DNA from: Xanthocytophaga agilis
GTDB taxonomy: Bacteria > Bacteroidota > Bacteroidia > Cytophagales > 172606-1
Direction of reading: 5' to 3'
Assembly: GCF_030068605.1 (NCBI RefSeq)
Contig: NZ_JASJOU010000014.1
Span: 62,001 to 126,000 of the forward strand
Length of the DNA: 64,000 bases
In this document: positions 32,331 through 41,050 of the stretch, in pieces
Position numbering within the stretch: the first letter of the stretch is position 1
How the letters are laid out: each line of letters begins with the position of its first letter
Position numbers and translations under genes: made by a program
The notes under the pieces: generated by a model
Seen by the model: only the letters and a program-made list of their open reading frames with translations
Told to the model about the DNA's origin: nothing
The model's database searches: none

Positions 32331-32504
32331 CATAAAAAAAGGGCATACCCTTACCACCCCTATAAATTTTCGGCTTTTTTGGGCTTTTTAATAGAAAATA
32401 GCTACTTTAGCTACTTACCAAGCCACCGAACACTTACGGCTAACCTTCTTTATTGCGCAATTGGAAGGTTGAGTGATATGTGTATTAACCTAGATTTGCC
32501 TTTC

Positions 32505-32590
32505 TGTCTGTTTAGGTTTAAAGGTGAAACATATATCTATCCACATCAGGGATATTCAAACTAAAGGCTGTCCACTAGACAGCTTTTTTT
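32505..32590 (+). ncRNA. Possible small RNA, about 85 nt
   Basis: A promoter TTG (32469-32471), 19 nt, TAGATTTG (32491-32498) and, about 70 bp further, a terminator GCTGTC-CACTA-GACAGC followed by seven T (32567-32590) bracket a short plus-strand transcript with no convincing reading frame. It converges on the minus-strand gene 32589-32885. Such RNAs can control phage copy number or lysogeny. Confidence 0.45.
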
Positions 32591-32885
32591 ATAGTGGGAG
32601 TATGGAATCTGGAAAGTACTTTTTCACATGATCTCCCAACTTTCTTTCCAGTTCTTCCAACTCCTTTCTCTCTAATTCCAGAGCACCACCCAAACCATTA
32701 TACACCAGTTGCCAAGTGGCATCCCTTCTGAAGCCTGGCACTTTCTTTATATCGTGCCTACGCGGGCTTAAATAGCTTATCCTATCTTTGATCTTTACTA
32801 TTTGATCTAAAAGAGTATGAAGCACATCTAAAGCTTCGGTACGACTCAATTTTTTATCAGTATGTATAGAGGCTGCTTGTTGCAT
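32589..32885 (-). CDS. Small helical protein, unknown (98 aa)
   Basis: Highly charged and helical (LSRTEALDVLHTLLDQIVKI; GGALELERKELEELERKLGD) with a central basic stretch SPRRHDIKKVPGFRRDA. Its upstream region has an 11-bp inverted repeat TAGGGTTGCAA. Probably an early regulatory or replication gene. No family recognised. Confidence 0.55.
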   Translation of the reverse strand: MQQAASIHTDKKLSRTEALDVLHTLLDQIVKIKDRISYLSPRRHDIKKVPGFRRDATWQLVYNGLGGALELERKELEELERKLGDHVKKYFPDSILPL

Positions 32886-32897
32886 ATATGATGAATT

Positions 32898-33031
32898 TAG
32901 GGTTGCAATTTGATTCCGGTTAAGGCTTGCAACCCTACCAGAATTCTATTGTATAGGGAAAAAGACATATTACTGAAAGCCTGTTTGTTGCAACTAATAA
33001 AACTCCTTAGAACACAAATAGGGTTGCATTC
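32898..33031. promoter_or_regulatory. GTTGCAA inverted repeats upstream of 32589-32885
   Basis: TAGGGTTGCAA at 32898-32908 and its perfect complement at 32927-32937, plus further TTGTTGCAACTA (about 32990) and TAGGGTTGCA (about 33020). They probably form the operator of the early operon. Confidence 0.5.
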
Positions 33032-33043
33032 ATAAAAAACAGA

Positions 33044-33319
33044 TCACACCTTTTCTGCTGGTGTGTCTGGTTGAGTTTCTAAACTTGCTTGATATTCTGC
33101 TACTATTTCTTCTAAGATTTCAGTAATCTTCTCATCTGTAGAATACCCTCTATATATATTATTGAAGAAGGTAGCATAATGCAGCCTGTCATATTCAGGA
33201 TACTTAATTACAAGCCTTTCTCTCCAATCAGAGGGTAAGCTCTTTTTCAATAAATTCACTCGCTCTCGCAAGTCTTTCTTAAGTTGTTTTCGTGGCGTAC
33301 CCATCACAATTGTTTGCAT
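33044..33319 (-). CDS. Small Cro-like candidate regulator (91 aa)
   Basis: Start taken at MQTIVMGTPRKQLKKDLRER. Basic, helical, with WRERLVIKYPEYDRLHYATF; no recognised family. It is transcribed away from the repressor gene with CAATTG operators between them, the layout of a lysogeny switch. The proposed role is inferred from place only. Confidence 0.5.
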   Translation of the reverse strand: MQTIVMGTPRKQLKKDLRERVNLLKKSLPSDWRERLVIKYPEYDRLHYATFFNNIYRGYSTDEKITEILEEIVAEYQASLETQPDTPAEKV

Positions 33320-33364
33320 ATTATTTGTGATATGTAAAATTACATGTAAATTTGATGGCAATAT

Positions 33365-33403
33365 AATTCAATTGAATTGTTATTTGCAAACTTTCAATTG
33401 AAA
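33365..33403. promoter_or_regulatory. Divergent operators (CAATTG palindromes) of the lysogeny switch
   Basis: AATTCAATTGAATT (33365-33378) and TTTCAATTGAAA (33392-33403) are perfect palindromes, centres 26 bp apart, between the divergent genes. A third match TTCAATTGAA lies inside the repressor gene at 33639-33648. Confidence 0.6.
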
Positions 33404-33447
33404 AATAATTGAAAAACACGGTAAAACAACTTGTATACATTTCATTC

Positions 33448-33852
33448 ATGGAGCGTACTATTAAACAACTACGAACACAAAAGCGTCTTTCTGTAGCAGA
33501 AACGGCACTTTTTTTAGGAGTTAGTAAGACGGCGGTATATAACTATGAGGCAGGAATTGCAAAACCTACAGATGAGAATAAAAGGAAACTTGCAGAGCTT
33601 TATGATACCACAGTTGAAGATATTGAAAGTAGATTAAATTCAATTGAACAGATCGAAAATTCAAGAGATGGTGATATTGTAGAGTGGCTTAAAACTCAAG
33701 TTTCTAAATTACTTGATGAATTAGCCAGAAAAGATGAGATGTTGGCAAGGAAAGACGAACAGATTAGTATTCTTTTGTCAAAGTTGTCGGCAAGTGAATA
33801 TGCCAATCATTTTGAATCAGAAGAAGAAATTATGCTAGAAGAAGCAGCATAA
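33448..33852 (+). CDS. XRE-family phage repressor (CI-like)
   Basis: 134 aa from MERTIKQLRTQKRLSVAETA. Residues 1-55 are an XRE helix-turn-helix with recognition region SKTAVYNYEAGIAKPTDENK; the C-terminal half is a coiled coil (ARKDEMLARKDEQISILLSK) probably used for dimerisation instead of a peptidase domain. It is the last gene before attR and divergent from a small basic gene, as expected for a lysogeny repressor. Part of its own gene contains a third operator-like palindrome. Confidence 0.75.
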   Translation: MERTIKQLRTQKRLSVAETALFLGVSKTAVYNYEAGIAKPTDENKRKLAELYDTTVEDIESRLNSIEQIENSRDGDIVEWLKTQVSKLLDELARKDEMLARKDEQISILLSKLSASEYANHFESEEEIMLEEAA

Positions 33853-33872
33853 ATTTTTTTGAGGATTTAAAA

Positions 33873-33890
33873 TGGATTCGCTTGCCCATT
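33873..33890 (+). repeat. Possible integrase arm-type site, right copy
   Basis: TGGATTCGCTTGCCCATT, one mismatch from 3681-3698 and in the same orientation, 39 bp inside attR. Confidence 0.45.
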
Positions 33891-33929
33891 CCGGAAATGC
33901 TGGAAATTTGGCTAAATTCGATGATTTCT

Positions 33930-33947
33930 GACTCCCTACGAGTCCAC
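33930..33947 (+). repeat. attR core
   Basis: Identical 18 bp to attL at 3541-3558. Only this fragment of the tRNA lies at this end; beyond it is the host sequence that once followed the tRNA gene. Confidence 0.92.
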
Positions 33948-33956
33948 TTAAGTATC

Positions 33957-33993
33957 AAAGGGTTATAGCTGTAAAAAGCTGTAACCCTTTTTT
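33957..33993 (+). terminator. Probable original host terminator of tRNA-Arg
   Basis: AGGGTTATAGCT / AGCTGTAACCCT with one mismatch, then six T. It lies about 10 bp beyond attR, where the tRNA terminator would have been before integration. The remaining gap to 34374 shows no gene. Confidence 0.7.
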
Positions 33994-34374
33994 CTTGCAC
34001 AACAATTTGCCCAACGCTTCTGGTAATATTGGGTTGTTTTGTCCTTACTAGAATTAATCAATAAAATTTCTTCCTGATACTAAATCACAAGTCAACTGTA
34101 ACCTTTTTGTGTAGATTGATATCTAATGATCGGTAAGAGGATTCTTTTGTTATCAATTTCTGAGATGAAAATCCCATTCGTTTTCTTAATGAATAGAAAA
34201 ATGTAATCATGTTACTATATGAGGCTATTCTTTACTGGATTAGAAGTACAGATATAATTACAAAAAGGTAATCTTTTTGTTAAACGGATACTATTGAAAG
34301 TTTTAAAAGACATTAAATTTCATTCATATTTGTTGTACCAAACCCTTTCGCTACCCGTCCGCAAAATAAACAAG

Positions 34375-35247
34375 ATGACTCTAGTAATTAAAGACCTTAC
34401 CAAACAATACACTAAACAGAAAGCAGGATTAATCGACTATTCTATTACCATTGACAGAGGCATTTTAGGGTTATTGGGGCCTAATGGGGCTGGTAAGTCC
34501 ACATTGATGAAAATAATTGCTACCATCAGTAAACCTACCAAAGGCACTCTATTTCTGGATGGTGAAGATATTGTGAACAATCCCAATTATATCCGTAAGA
34601 TTCTAGGCTACCTTCCACAGGATTTTGGGGTATATCCCAATCTGAATGCCTATGAGTTTCTGGAATATATCGCAGCCATGAAGGGTGTAGGAGGCGCTGA
34701 CTTACGAAAACGGATTGATATATTGCTGGATGGTGTGAACTTAACTGCTGATGCAAAACGACCTATTGGAAGTTATTCAGGTGGAATGAAACAGCGAATA
34801 GGCATTGCACAAGCATTACTAAATGATCCTAAGGTGCTCATATTGGATGAGCCTACAGTTGGGTTGGACCCGGAAGAAAGGGTACGGTTTCGGCACCTGC
34901 TTACTGACCTGGCTTCAGATTGTATTATCATTCTTTCTTCTCATATCGTGTCAGACATCGAAACGATTGCTGATCAGGTTGCCGTTATGCAGAGTGGGAG
35001 ACTGATTACAAAAGGTTTTCTTCCTGATATTATCAAACAGGCGGAGGGTAAAATATTTGAGGTTCAGATAGACAAGTCAGCTCTGTCTGATTTTAAGCAG
35101 AAATATCAGGTCATTGGTACTAGTCGGCAAAATGAGTATACCAGGGTGCGTTATTTGTGTCAACACACTGGTATAGCTCCAAACTCTACGCCAGTAACTG
35201 CTACGTTGGAAGATGCTTATTTGTTTTTAACCCCAAACGTCAAATAA
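34375..35247 (+). CDS. ABC transporter ATP-binding protein
   Basis: 290 aa from MTLVIKDLTKQYTKQKAGLI; an upstream in-frame ATG would add 27 residues without similarity to the family. Walker A GPNGAGKST, signature YSGGMKQR, Walker B VLILDEPTVGLDP and the switch His in IILSSHIVSD are all present. This is the nucleotide-binding half of an ABC-2 type exporter; the C-terminal 60 residues are the usual extension. The permease follows 4 bp later. Confidence 0.93.
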   Translation: MTLVIKDLTKQYTKQKAGLIDYSITIDRGILGLLGPNGAGKSTLMKIIATISKPTKGTLFLDGEDIVNNPNYIRKILGYLPQDFGVYPNLNAYEFLEYIAAMKGVGGADLRKRIDILLDGVNLTADAKRPIGSYSGGMKQRIGIAQALLNDPKVLILDEPTVGLDPEERVRFRHLLTDLASDCIIILSSHIVSDIETIADQVAVMQSGRLITKGFLPDIIKQAEGKIFEVQIDKSALSDFKQKYQVIGTSRQNEYTRVRYLCQHTGIAPNSTPVTATLEDAYLFLTPNVK

Positions 35248-35251
35248 GCCT

Positions 35252-36829
35252 GTGAGATACCTATATAGCATTTTAAAAGCCGACTATCAGCAACGCACCC
35301 GTAGTTATGCTTTTCTGATTACACTGGCAGTGACTATTTATGTTGCCTACTCCTTTGTGCCTGAACCCACTGCTTCTTACACTACATTGAACATGGTAGG
35401 ATACAAACCGATCTATAATGCTGCCTGGGTTGGTTATGTGTCAGCTATAATGACTTCTGTTATGCTGTCTTTGTATGGCTATTTTCTGATAAACAGCGGT
35501 ATTAAAAAGGATATTGAGACAGAAGTAGGGTTAATTATTGCGACTACTCCTATTACCAATTTTGCTTATCTGCTAAGTAAAATGTTGAGTAATTTCATCG
35601 TCTTGCTTACCATTGCGGGGTGCACCTTTATAGTGAGTATAGGAATGTTTTTTCTGCGCACAACCGATCAGCCCTTTATCTTTTCAAACTTCATCTTGCC
35701 TTATCTGTTTTTTCCGATACCTGCCTTGTTTGTCATCTCAGGACTTGCTGTGGTAGGGGAAGTGTTTTTCCGGAAACATCTGTGGATACAATATCTGGTG
35801 TTTTTTTTCTTGTTTAGTATGATAATGACAAGCACGCAAAATCAATCCAATGATTCTCTGACATATGTTATTGATCCATTCGGCCTCAAATGTGTGCTTG
35901 CCAGTATACGGGAGACAGTAGATACACAGTTTCATACACGGGTTGATGATATTTCATTTGGGTTCATCTTTTCCAAACATAAAAAGCCTTTCCAGACGTT
36001 TACATGGGACGGAGTGCATTGGACGTCTATTTTTTTACTGAGCCGTCTGGTATGGATGGGGTTGAGCCTTGGATTGGTTTATGTGTCTTCTTTTTTCTTC
36101 CATCGGTTTGATTTCCGGCAAGTAGCTGCAAAAAAGAAAATGTTTGGTCATCTGCCTTCAATAGAGTCCACTGACATTGTTCCTGTTACTATTAACAGAG
36201 CTTCATTGCCCGCATTGGTGACAAATTATAGTATTATACCGTTTATAAAAACAGAATTACTGTTATTACTCAGAAAGGGGAATCGATGGCTATGGCTCCT
36301 GATTGGAGGACTATGGATTAGTATGCTATTTGTCCCACTGGAGATTAGTCATTCTATTCTGCTGCCTATTATATGGTTTTTGCAGGTAAACAGATGGTCT
36401 GACCTGGCCACAAAAGAGAAAACCAATCGATTGCATTACTTTACGTATTCTTCTTATAAACCATTACAGCGTATGTTGCCTGCTCAGATGCTGGCTGGCA
36501 TTATCCTGGCAATAAGTTTAGCCCTGCCTGTTATTGGACGTTACCTGATAACCAAGGATATGTATGCCGTTAGTACGATTCTTTCCGGGGCTGTATTGAT
36601 TGTTTTGTTATCTGTTTGTTTGGGAATAGTAAGTGGAGGTAAAAAGTTATTTGAGATTTTATTCTTTATCCTTACCTATGCCATTATAAACAAAGTGCCT
36701 ATGCTGGATTATTTAGGAGCTGTAGCTCATGATAACTTACCTCTCTATACCGGACAGTTACTGGTGATAAGCTTTGTATTGGGACTCACCAGTTTTCTGG
36801 TAAGAAGCTACCAGACAAGACATCTCTAA
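35252..36829 (+). CDS. ABC-2 type membrane permease
   Basis: 525 aa, start GTG. About 11-12 hydrophobic helices, with the typical N-terminal pattern YLYSILKADYQQRTRSYAFL followed by a helix and a large exterior loop. It pairs with the preceding ATPase, to which it is translationally close, and ends at a strong terminator. The exported substrate cannot be told. Confidence 0.85.
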   Translation: MRYLYSILKADYQQRTRSYAFLITLAVTIYVAYSFVPEPTASYTTLNMVGYKPIYNAAWVGYVSAIMTSVMLSLYGYFLINSGIKKDIETEVGLIIATTPITNFAYLLSKMLSNFIVLLTIAGCTFIVSIGMFFLRTTDQPFIFSNFILPYLFFPIPALFVISGLAVVGEVFFRKHLWIQYLVFFFLFSMIMTSTQNQSNDSLTYVIDPFGLKCVLASIRETVDTQFHTRVDDISFGFIFSKHKKPFQTFTWDGVHWTSIFLLSRLVWMGLSLGLVYVSSFFFHRFDFRQVAAKKKMFGHLPSIESTDIVPVTINRASLPALVTNYSIIPFIKTELLLLLRKGNRWLWLLIGGLWISMLFVPLEISHSILLPIIWFLQVNRWSDLATKEKTNRLHYFTYSSYKPLQRMLPAQMLAGIILAISLALPVIGRYLITKDMYAVSTILSGAVLIVLLSVCLGIVSGGKKLFEILFFILTYAIINKVPMLDYLGAVAHDNLPLYTGQLLVISFVLGLTSFLVRSYQTRHL

Positions 36830-36903
36830 AAATAATTCCAAAAGCAACATTCTTGTACAAAAGACAAAGAATACTACGTCATAAAACTGTCAGATAGAAT
36901 TGA

Positions 36904-36962
36904 GCGAAAGTTTATTACCGAATTAAAGTAAGGATTTAATCAGGTAATAAACTTTCGCTTTT
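36904..36962 (+). terminator. Terminator after the ABC operon
   Basis: Perfect 16-bp stem GCGAAAGTTTATTACC / GGTAATAAACTTTCGC, then TTTT. Confidence 0.85.
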
Positions 36963-36979
36963 GCCTATTAGCTTCAGAA

Positions 36980-37165
36980 TTATTCCCGTGTAAATTCAAT
37001 CATGGGTATCATTCTCACAGATTCAGTATACAACTTCAAACCAGGTAAATAGTTTTCAAAAAGTGTATATAATATGTGAGACCCGCGCATACCTTCAATC
37101 CTAACCTTTACATTTTCATTGGTAATTTCTTTTTCTATATTTAGTAAACCTTTATAGTTATTAAA
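36980..37165 (-). pseudogene. Possible gene remnant in frame after the SnoaL gene
   Basis: An open stretch of 61 codons without its own start, directly in frame beyond the stop of 37166-37603 (VKVRIEGMRGSHILYTLFEN; LPGLKLYTESVRMIPMIEF). It reads like protein but I cannot name the family. It may be the 3' end of a lost gene, or chance. Confidence 0.35.
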
Positions 37166-37603
37166 TTATCTAACTTCTTTTCTGTCAAAATAGACTGATA
37201 CAATTTTACCATTACTGATTTTATAGGTAACAATAGACTCCAGAATTTTTCCATCAGCTCTGCCCGTAATATATTCGTTCAGGACAACTGTATTTCCTAA
37301 TACAATCTGCCCCTTTATCTGACACTGTACAACAGGGTTTTTGGTAAAGAAATCTGCATAATATTGTTGTAATTCTTTAATAGATCGGAACGCTTTCAGT
37401 GACTTTTGTGGAAAAATAAACAACTGGGTAGTATCGGAATAGGGCATGGCAAATAAAGTAGCATTGTGAGTATTCCAGCCTTCAATCTGCTGGTTAACTA
37501 GTTCCAGGGGACTGAGACCGTTTTGAGTATTCTGAGCTTGAGCTATAAAAAGCCCTGTATAGGAGAGCAAACTATAAAAAAGTAGTATGACTAATGTTTT
37601 CAT
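37166..37603 (-). CDS. Secreted SnoaL-like (NTF2-fold) protein
   Basis: 145 aa. The N-terminal MKTLVILLFYSLLSYTGLFI is a signal peptide ending near AQAQ. The remainder has the cone-fold pattern of SnoaL/DUF4440 proteins: LELVNQQIEGWNTHNATLFA, FRSIKELQQYYADFFTK, VVLNEYITGRADGKI and the C-terminal strand SIVTYKISNGKIVSVYF. Role unknown; often small-molecule binding. Confidence 0.75.
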   Translation of the reverse strand: MKTLVILLFYSLLSYTGLFIAQAQNTQNGLSPLELVNQQIEGWNTHNATLFAMPYSDTTQLFIFPQKSLKAFRSIKELQQYYADFFTKNPVVQCQIKGQIVLGNTVVLNEYITGRADGKILESIVTYKISNGKIVSVYFDRKEVR

Positions 37604-37918
37604 AGTAGTTTGTCCTGTGTAAGAATTCTGATACAGAAAGTAGTAGGTTACCTTCTATCTATTGGTAGAATGTAATCTAATAGGTAAATACGAAAACTTA
37701 CTTATCCTTAATTTTATAACTAAAAAGAATAACTATGAACTAACACCTACTTAAGTTGTTACTATAATAACAGTTCTGAATGATTTCTCTTTTGATGATT
37801 ATATCTATTCTCTCTGACATTTGCACCAGTGTATGAGTAGTCGCAATGTTCACATTACCAAGCTTCATTTATCGAAGCAAAATACAGCTATATAATCAGG
37901 TACCAGAGGAATACCTGT

Positions 37919-37963
37919 CAAAACAGGAGAGAGGATACCCTAAAGTCTATCTCTCCTGTTTAT
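37919..37963 (-). terminator. Terminator of the T9SS protein gene
   Basis: AAACAGGAGAGA / TCTCTCCTGTTT, 17 bp past the stop. The rest of 37604-37918 is non-coding and shows nothing I can name. Confidence 0.7.
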
Positions 37964-37979
37964 TAACTGTTTCTATTCT

Positions 37980-40262
37980 TTATTGCTTAATTACAGGAGT
38001 AGCATGCATTGTTCCTGTTTTATCCTGAAGTAGTATAACATAAGGTCCTGCAGGTAGGTGTCCCAATGATAGTAGAATTGTTTTATCTGCTGGTTGGTAT
38101 AGTTGCTCATATACATTCATACCTAACTGATTAATAACTTTTACAGTTACCTGTTCCGATTCTGGATTTATAGGTATTGTAAGCCAGTCTCTGACTGGAT
38201 TAGGATAAATGGGTAAGTTGGAGATTTCTGTTCTTTTACTGAGTAAAGTTTGTGTATTTGTTCGGGCAGAGGAAATGGACGTAAGCTGTATGGCTGCAAT
38301 CATAGCTTTACTTATCTGACTGGTAAACTCAACAGTGAGAAATCCATCAGTAACGGTTATTGGAAAATGACGGGCTAGTGCCTTATTGGCTCCTCCTGCG
38401 GCTACAAATACATCAAAGTTAACCAGTTCACTAACACCACCTTCAATATTAACAGAAAACACCCGTTGACCGGGAGAACTGAAATACAATTCAGCAAAGT
38501 TAAGTGTAACTATATACTGACCATTGATGACAGGAATGTTGTAGTTGAACATTTCACCACTACGAAAGGCCTGATAGACCAAGTCATTAACTGTGCCTGC
38601 TATCTCTGCTTTCTGGAAGTAGCGTCGATCTGAATATTCGCTGAAAAACTGATCTGGAGCGAATGTGTATCCACCTGAGTGCACAATTTTGCGTGCTCCT
38701 GCATTGAGACGGAATGGGATAGGTGGAGGCACCTGTACGGAAACTGAACTGGTATATGACGAAATGCCTTGTGTAGTAAATGCATACAAACGGAAAGACC
38801 GCAATGAACTATCCAGTAAACGCGCTGCCCGAAAGGTAGTGTGTGTAAGGTCAGCAGGCAGGGTATCTCGGGTTACTTCATTTCCGTTATCAAAAGTACC
38901 GACAACAGACTCAAGTATATAGCCTGTCTCATCTCCGGGATCTTGCCAGGACAAATGAAGAACGGCTGTATCTGCTTTCGTTAATGTTTGACTTAAAGTT
39001 ACTGATAACGGATCTGGGGCGTCCAGTGTAAAGTTCTTTACCTTATACCAATAGGCAACTCCCTGACCAGGATTTCCATTTACCTCAGTTCCTGCAGCGC
39101 CAATTACAAGAACACTGTCTTCAATGATTGTAGAAGAGCCAAATCCATCATAAGGAGATCCACGAAGTATGGCTGTCTGACGCCAGGTATTATTACTCAG
39201 GTTAAAAATGTAAGCAGCTCCAACAATGGTTGCAATCCCTGTATTTCCATCTATTGCTACCGAATTTCCAAAATTTTGTACAGTATTATCTGTAAACTTA
39301 TTCTTTTGTTGCCAAATGCCATTTTCTAACATAAATAGGTAAACGGCTCCCTGATATTCGTGTCCATTCACTGTGGCTACATGTTCACTTACAATGATAT
39401 TGTTTCCAGATATGTCTGTAAAATAACCAAAATAGCCAAATACATCACTTTCGCCATCACTAATCAATTTACCTGTTTGTTGCCAGTTGCCATTCATGAA
39501 TGTAAATACATAAACAGCTCCTATTTTTCCTATCACACACCTATTACCATCAATGGCTATTACACGTCCAAAATACATTCCATAATTTTGATTGTATTCC
39601 TCTGCTTCCTGTGGGTCAATTGTAATTTTTGCGGTTTGCAACCAACTACCATTGTCTTGTGTAAATACATACACTGCACCATGCTCATAGCGTCCGTTTC
39701 CAGCAGCCTGTGGAGCGCCAATCATAAGCGTACTGTCAGACATAGTCACTGCAGAACCAAAATTATCAAGCATATCACTATCCGTAGAAGTAAGCTTGGC
39801 TGACTGCTGCCAGACACCATTCACCAATGAAAAAACATACGCTGCTCCCTGGTAAATACTCCCGTTTATCGTGTGATTCTTTGCTCCTATCACAATTGTA
39901 GCGCCGTTAGTAGCTACAGCATCCCCAAAAAAATCACCAGCTTGCTGGTCTGTCGAGGTCAGTTTAGCAGTTTGTTGCCAGCTACCATTGGTGAATGTAA
40001 ATATGTAAGCAGCTCCATACTCATTATACCTGCCCAGGGTTCCAAACACCAATGTGTTTCCATACAAGGCCATCCGGTAACCAAAGAAATCCATTGTGGA
40101 ACCATTACTAGCTACAATCTTACTAATTTGTTCAGGGGTAGGTTGGGCTAGACAAGATAGTGTAAGAAGGAAGGCCACCATCCATAACCAGCACTTTGCT
40201 GGCAGATTAGTAAAATCGAACAGGTGAAAAAATCTTTTGGGAAAAGGAGTAAGGGTCTGCAT
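37980..40262 (-). CDS. Secreted FG-GAP/malectin protein with T9SS sorting domain
   Basis: 760 aa. After a signal peptide (LWMVAFLLTLSCLAQ) come about seven FG-GAP-like repeats of 50-55 residues (FFGDAVATNGATIVIGAKNH; GAAYVFSLVNGVWQQSAKL), which should form a beta-propeller (residues 45-410). A fibronectin-like stretch and a malectin-like domain (FRLNAGARKIVHSGGYTFAP; YIVTLNFAELYFSSPGQRVF) follow. The final 75 residues (LPIYPNPVRDWLTIPINPES; LPAGPYVILLQDK) are a type A T9SS sorting domain, so it is exported to or through the outer membrane. Possible carbohydrate adhesion. Confidence 0.88.
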   Translation of the reverse strand: MQTLTPFPKRFFHLFDFTNLPAKCWLWMVAFLLTLSCLAQPTPEQISKIVASNGSTMDFFGYRMALYGNTLVFGTLGRYNEYGAAYIFTFTNGSWQQTAKLTSTDQQAGDFFGDAVATNGATIVIGAKNHTINGSIYQGAAYVFSLVNGVWQQSAKLTSTDSDMLDNFGSAVTMSDSTLMIGAPQAAGNGRYEHGAVYVFTQDNGSWLQTAKITIDPQEAEEYNQNYGMYFGRVIAIDGNRCVIGKIGAVYVFTFMNGNWQQTGKLISDGESDVFGYFGYFTDISGNNIIVSEHVATVNGHEYQGAVYLFMLENGIWQQKNKFTDNTVQNFGNSVAIDGNTGIATIVGAAYIFNLSNNTWRQTAILRGSPYDGFGSSTIIEDSVLVIGAAGTEVNGNPGQGVAYWYKVKNFTLDAPDPLSVTLSQTLTKADTAVLHLSWQDPGDETGYILESVVGTFDNGNEVTRDTLPADLTHTTFRAARLLDSSLRSFRLYAFTTQGISSYTSSVSVQVPPPIPFRLNAGARKIVHSGGYTFAPDQFFSEYSDRRYFQKAEIAGTVNDLVYQAFRSGEMFNYNIPVINGQYIVTLNFAELYFSSPGQRVFSVNIEGGVSELVNFDVFVAAGGANKALARHFPITVTDGFLTVEFTSQISKAMIAAIQLTSISSARTNTQTLLSKRTEISNLPIYPNPVRDWLTIPINPESEQVTVKVINQLGMNVYEQLYQPADKTILLSLGHLPAGPYVILLQDKTGTMHATPVIKQ

Positions 40263-40503
40263 CTGAGTAGAAGTTTGTGAGTAAAAAAATAGCTAAAAAA
40301 TAATCTTATAAAAGATATGCAATTGCTTGTTAAACAGCAAGTTAAATTTTGGTGTTTACTAGATTAATCCTATGTGGCTTGTAAAACGCTACATTTGAGA
40401 GAGTCGTTCTTTAGCTTATCTTTCAAACAGACAGACTACATTTCCTTTGTCTATATCTGATAGTAAGACAGAACGTGTCTGAATCATATAAAAAGCTTGG
40501 TTT

Positions 40504-41019
40504 ATGAATAACAACAAAATAGAAATTCGTCCGGAAGAACCTGAGGACTGGGACGCAATAGATCAATTAACACAAGCTGCGTTTGCTGATGAACTGCATT
40601 CGTCGCATACGGAACACTTTATCATTCGGGCTTTGCGAGAAGCCAGGCAACTGACGATATCATTGGTGGCATTAGAGGCAGGGCAAGTAGTAGGTCATGT
40701 AGCTGTTTCACCTGTGTCTATTTCTTCAGGAGAGATGGGTTGGTATGGATTAGGGCCTGTTTCTGTAGAAACTACCCGGCAGCGTCAGGGTATTGGTTCA
40801 AGTTTGGTAAATATGGCATTAACTAAATTGCAGCAGTTAGGCGCTGCTGGATGTGTTGTACTAGGTGAACCTGCGTATTATGGGCTTTTTGGGTTTAAAG
40901 CGGATCCTGAATTAGTACTGCCTGACATACCACCAGAATATTTTCAGGCTATTGCCCTCAAAGGGGATGTCCCCTGCGGTATAGTGCGCTATCATCAGGC
41001 GTTTGAGGCAACTGGCTGA
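40504..41019 (+). CDS. GNAT acetyltransferase (YhbS-like)
   Basis: 171 aa. GNAT acetyl-CoA motif: GLGPVSVETTRQRQGIGSSL. The C-terminal GAAGCVVLGEPAYYGLFGFK is characteristic of the YhbS-type N-acetyltransferases. The substrate is unknown. The 240 bp before it hold no gene. Confidence 0.88.
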   Translation: MNNNKIEIRPEEPEDWDAIDQLTQAAFADELHSSHTEHFIIRALREARQLTISLVALEAGQVVGHVAVSPVSISSGEMGWYGLGPVSVETTRQRQGIGSSLVNMALTKLQQLGAAGCVVLGEPAYYGLFGFKADPELVLPDIPPEYFQAIALKGDVPCGIVRYHQAFEATG

Positions 41020-41050
41020 TGCTTTGGGGTAGTAATAAATTATATTCTAA

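Larger units (their letters stand above)
3541..33947. mobile_element. Integrated tailless-phage-like prophage, about 30.4 kb, in tRNA-Arg(ACG)
   Basis: Bounded by an 18-bp perfect direct repeat of the tRNA 3' end, with a tyrosine integrase first inside the left end and a repressor-like gene last inside the right end. Between them is a long minus-strand block (12.1-27.4 kb) with a short P-loop packaging-type ATPase, a 269-aa candidate major capsid protein, about 16 small proteins with a single membrane anchor, cell-wall-degrading enzymes, a spike candidate and a holin/CHAP lysis pair. I see no terminase, portal, tail, relaxase or type IV secretion gene, which argues against tailed phages and conjugative elements. 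The pattern matches tailless, membrane-containing viruses of the PM2/PRD1/FLiP kind. The element boundaries are certain; the virus class is inferred from gene content. Confidence 0.88.

Noticed and set aside
32322-32564. An 80-aa plus-strand frame in the origin region
   Set aside because: TTG start without promoter at the right place, odd composition; the promoter inside it at 32469 better explains a short RNA.
3541-33947. Element as a tailed phage or integrative conjugative element
   Set aside because: No terminase, portal, tail tape measure, relaxase or type IV secretion genes were seen among its reading frames.
34119-34124. A GATATC with TTGATATCTAATG context beyond attR
   Set aside because: Single copy outside the element, lacking the AAATA flank; likely chance.
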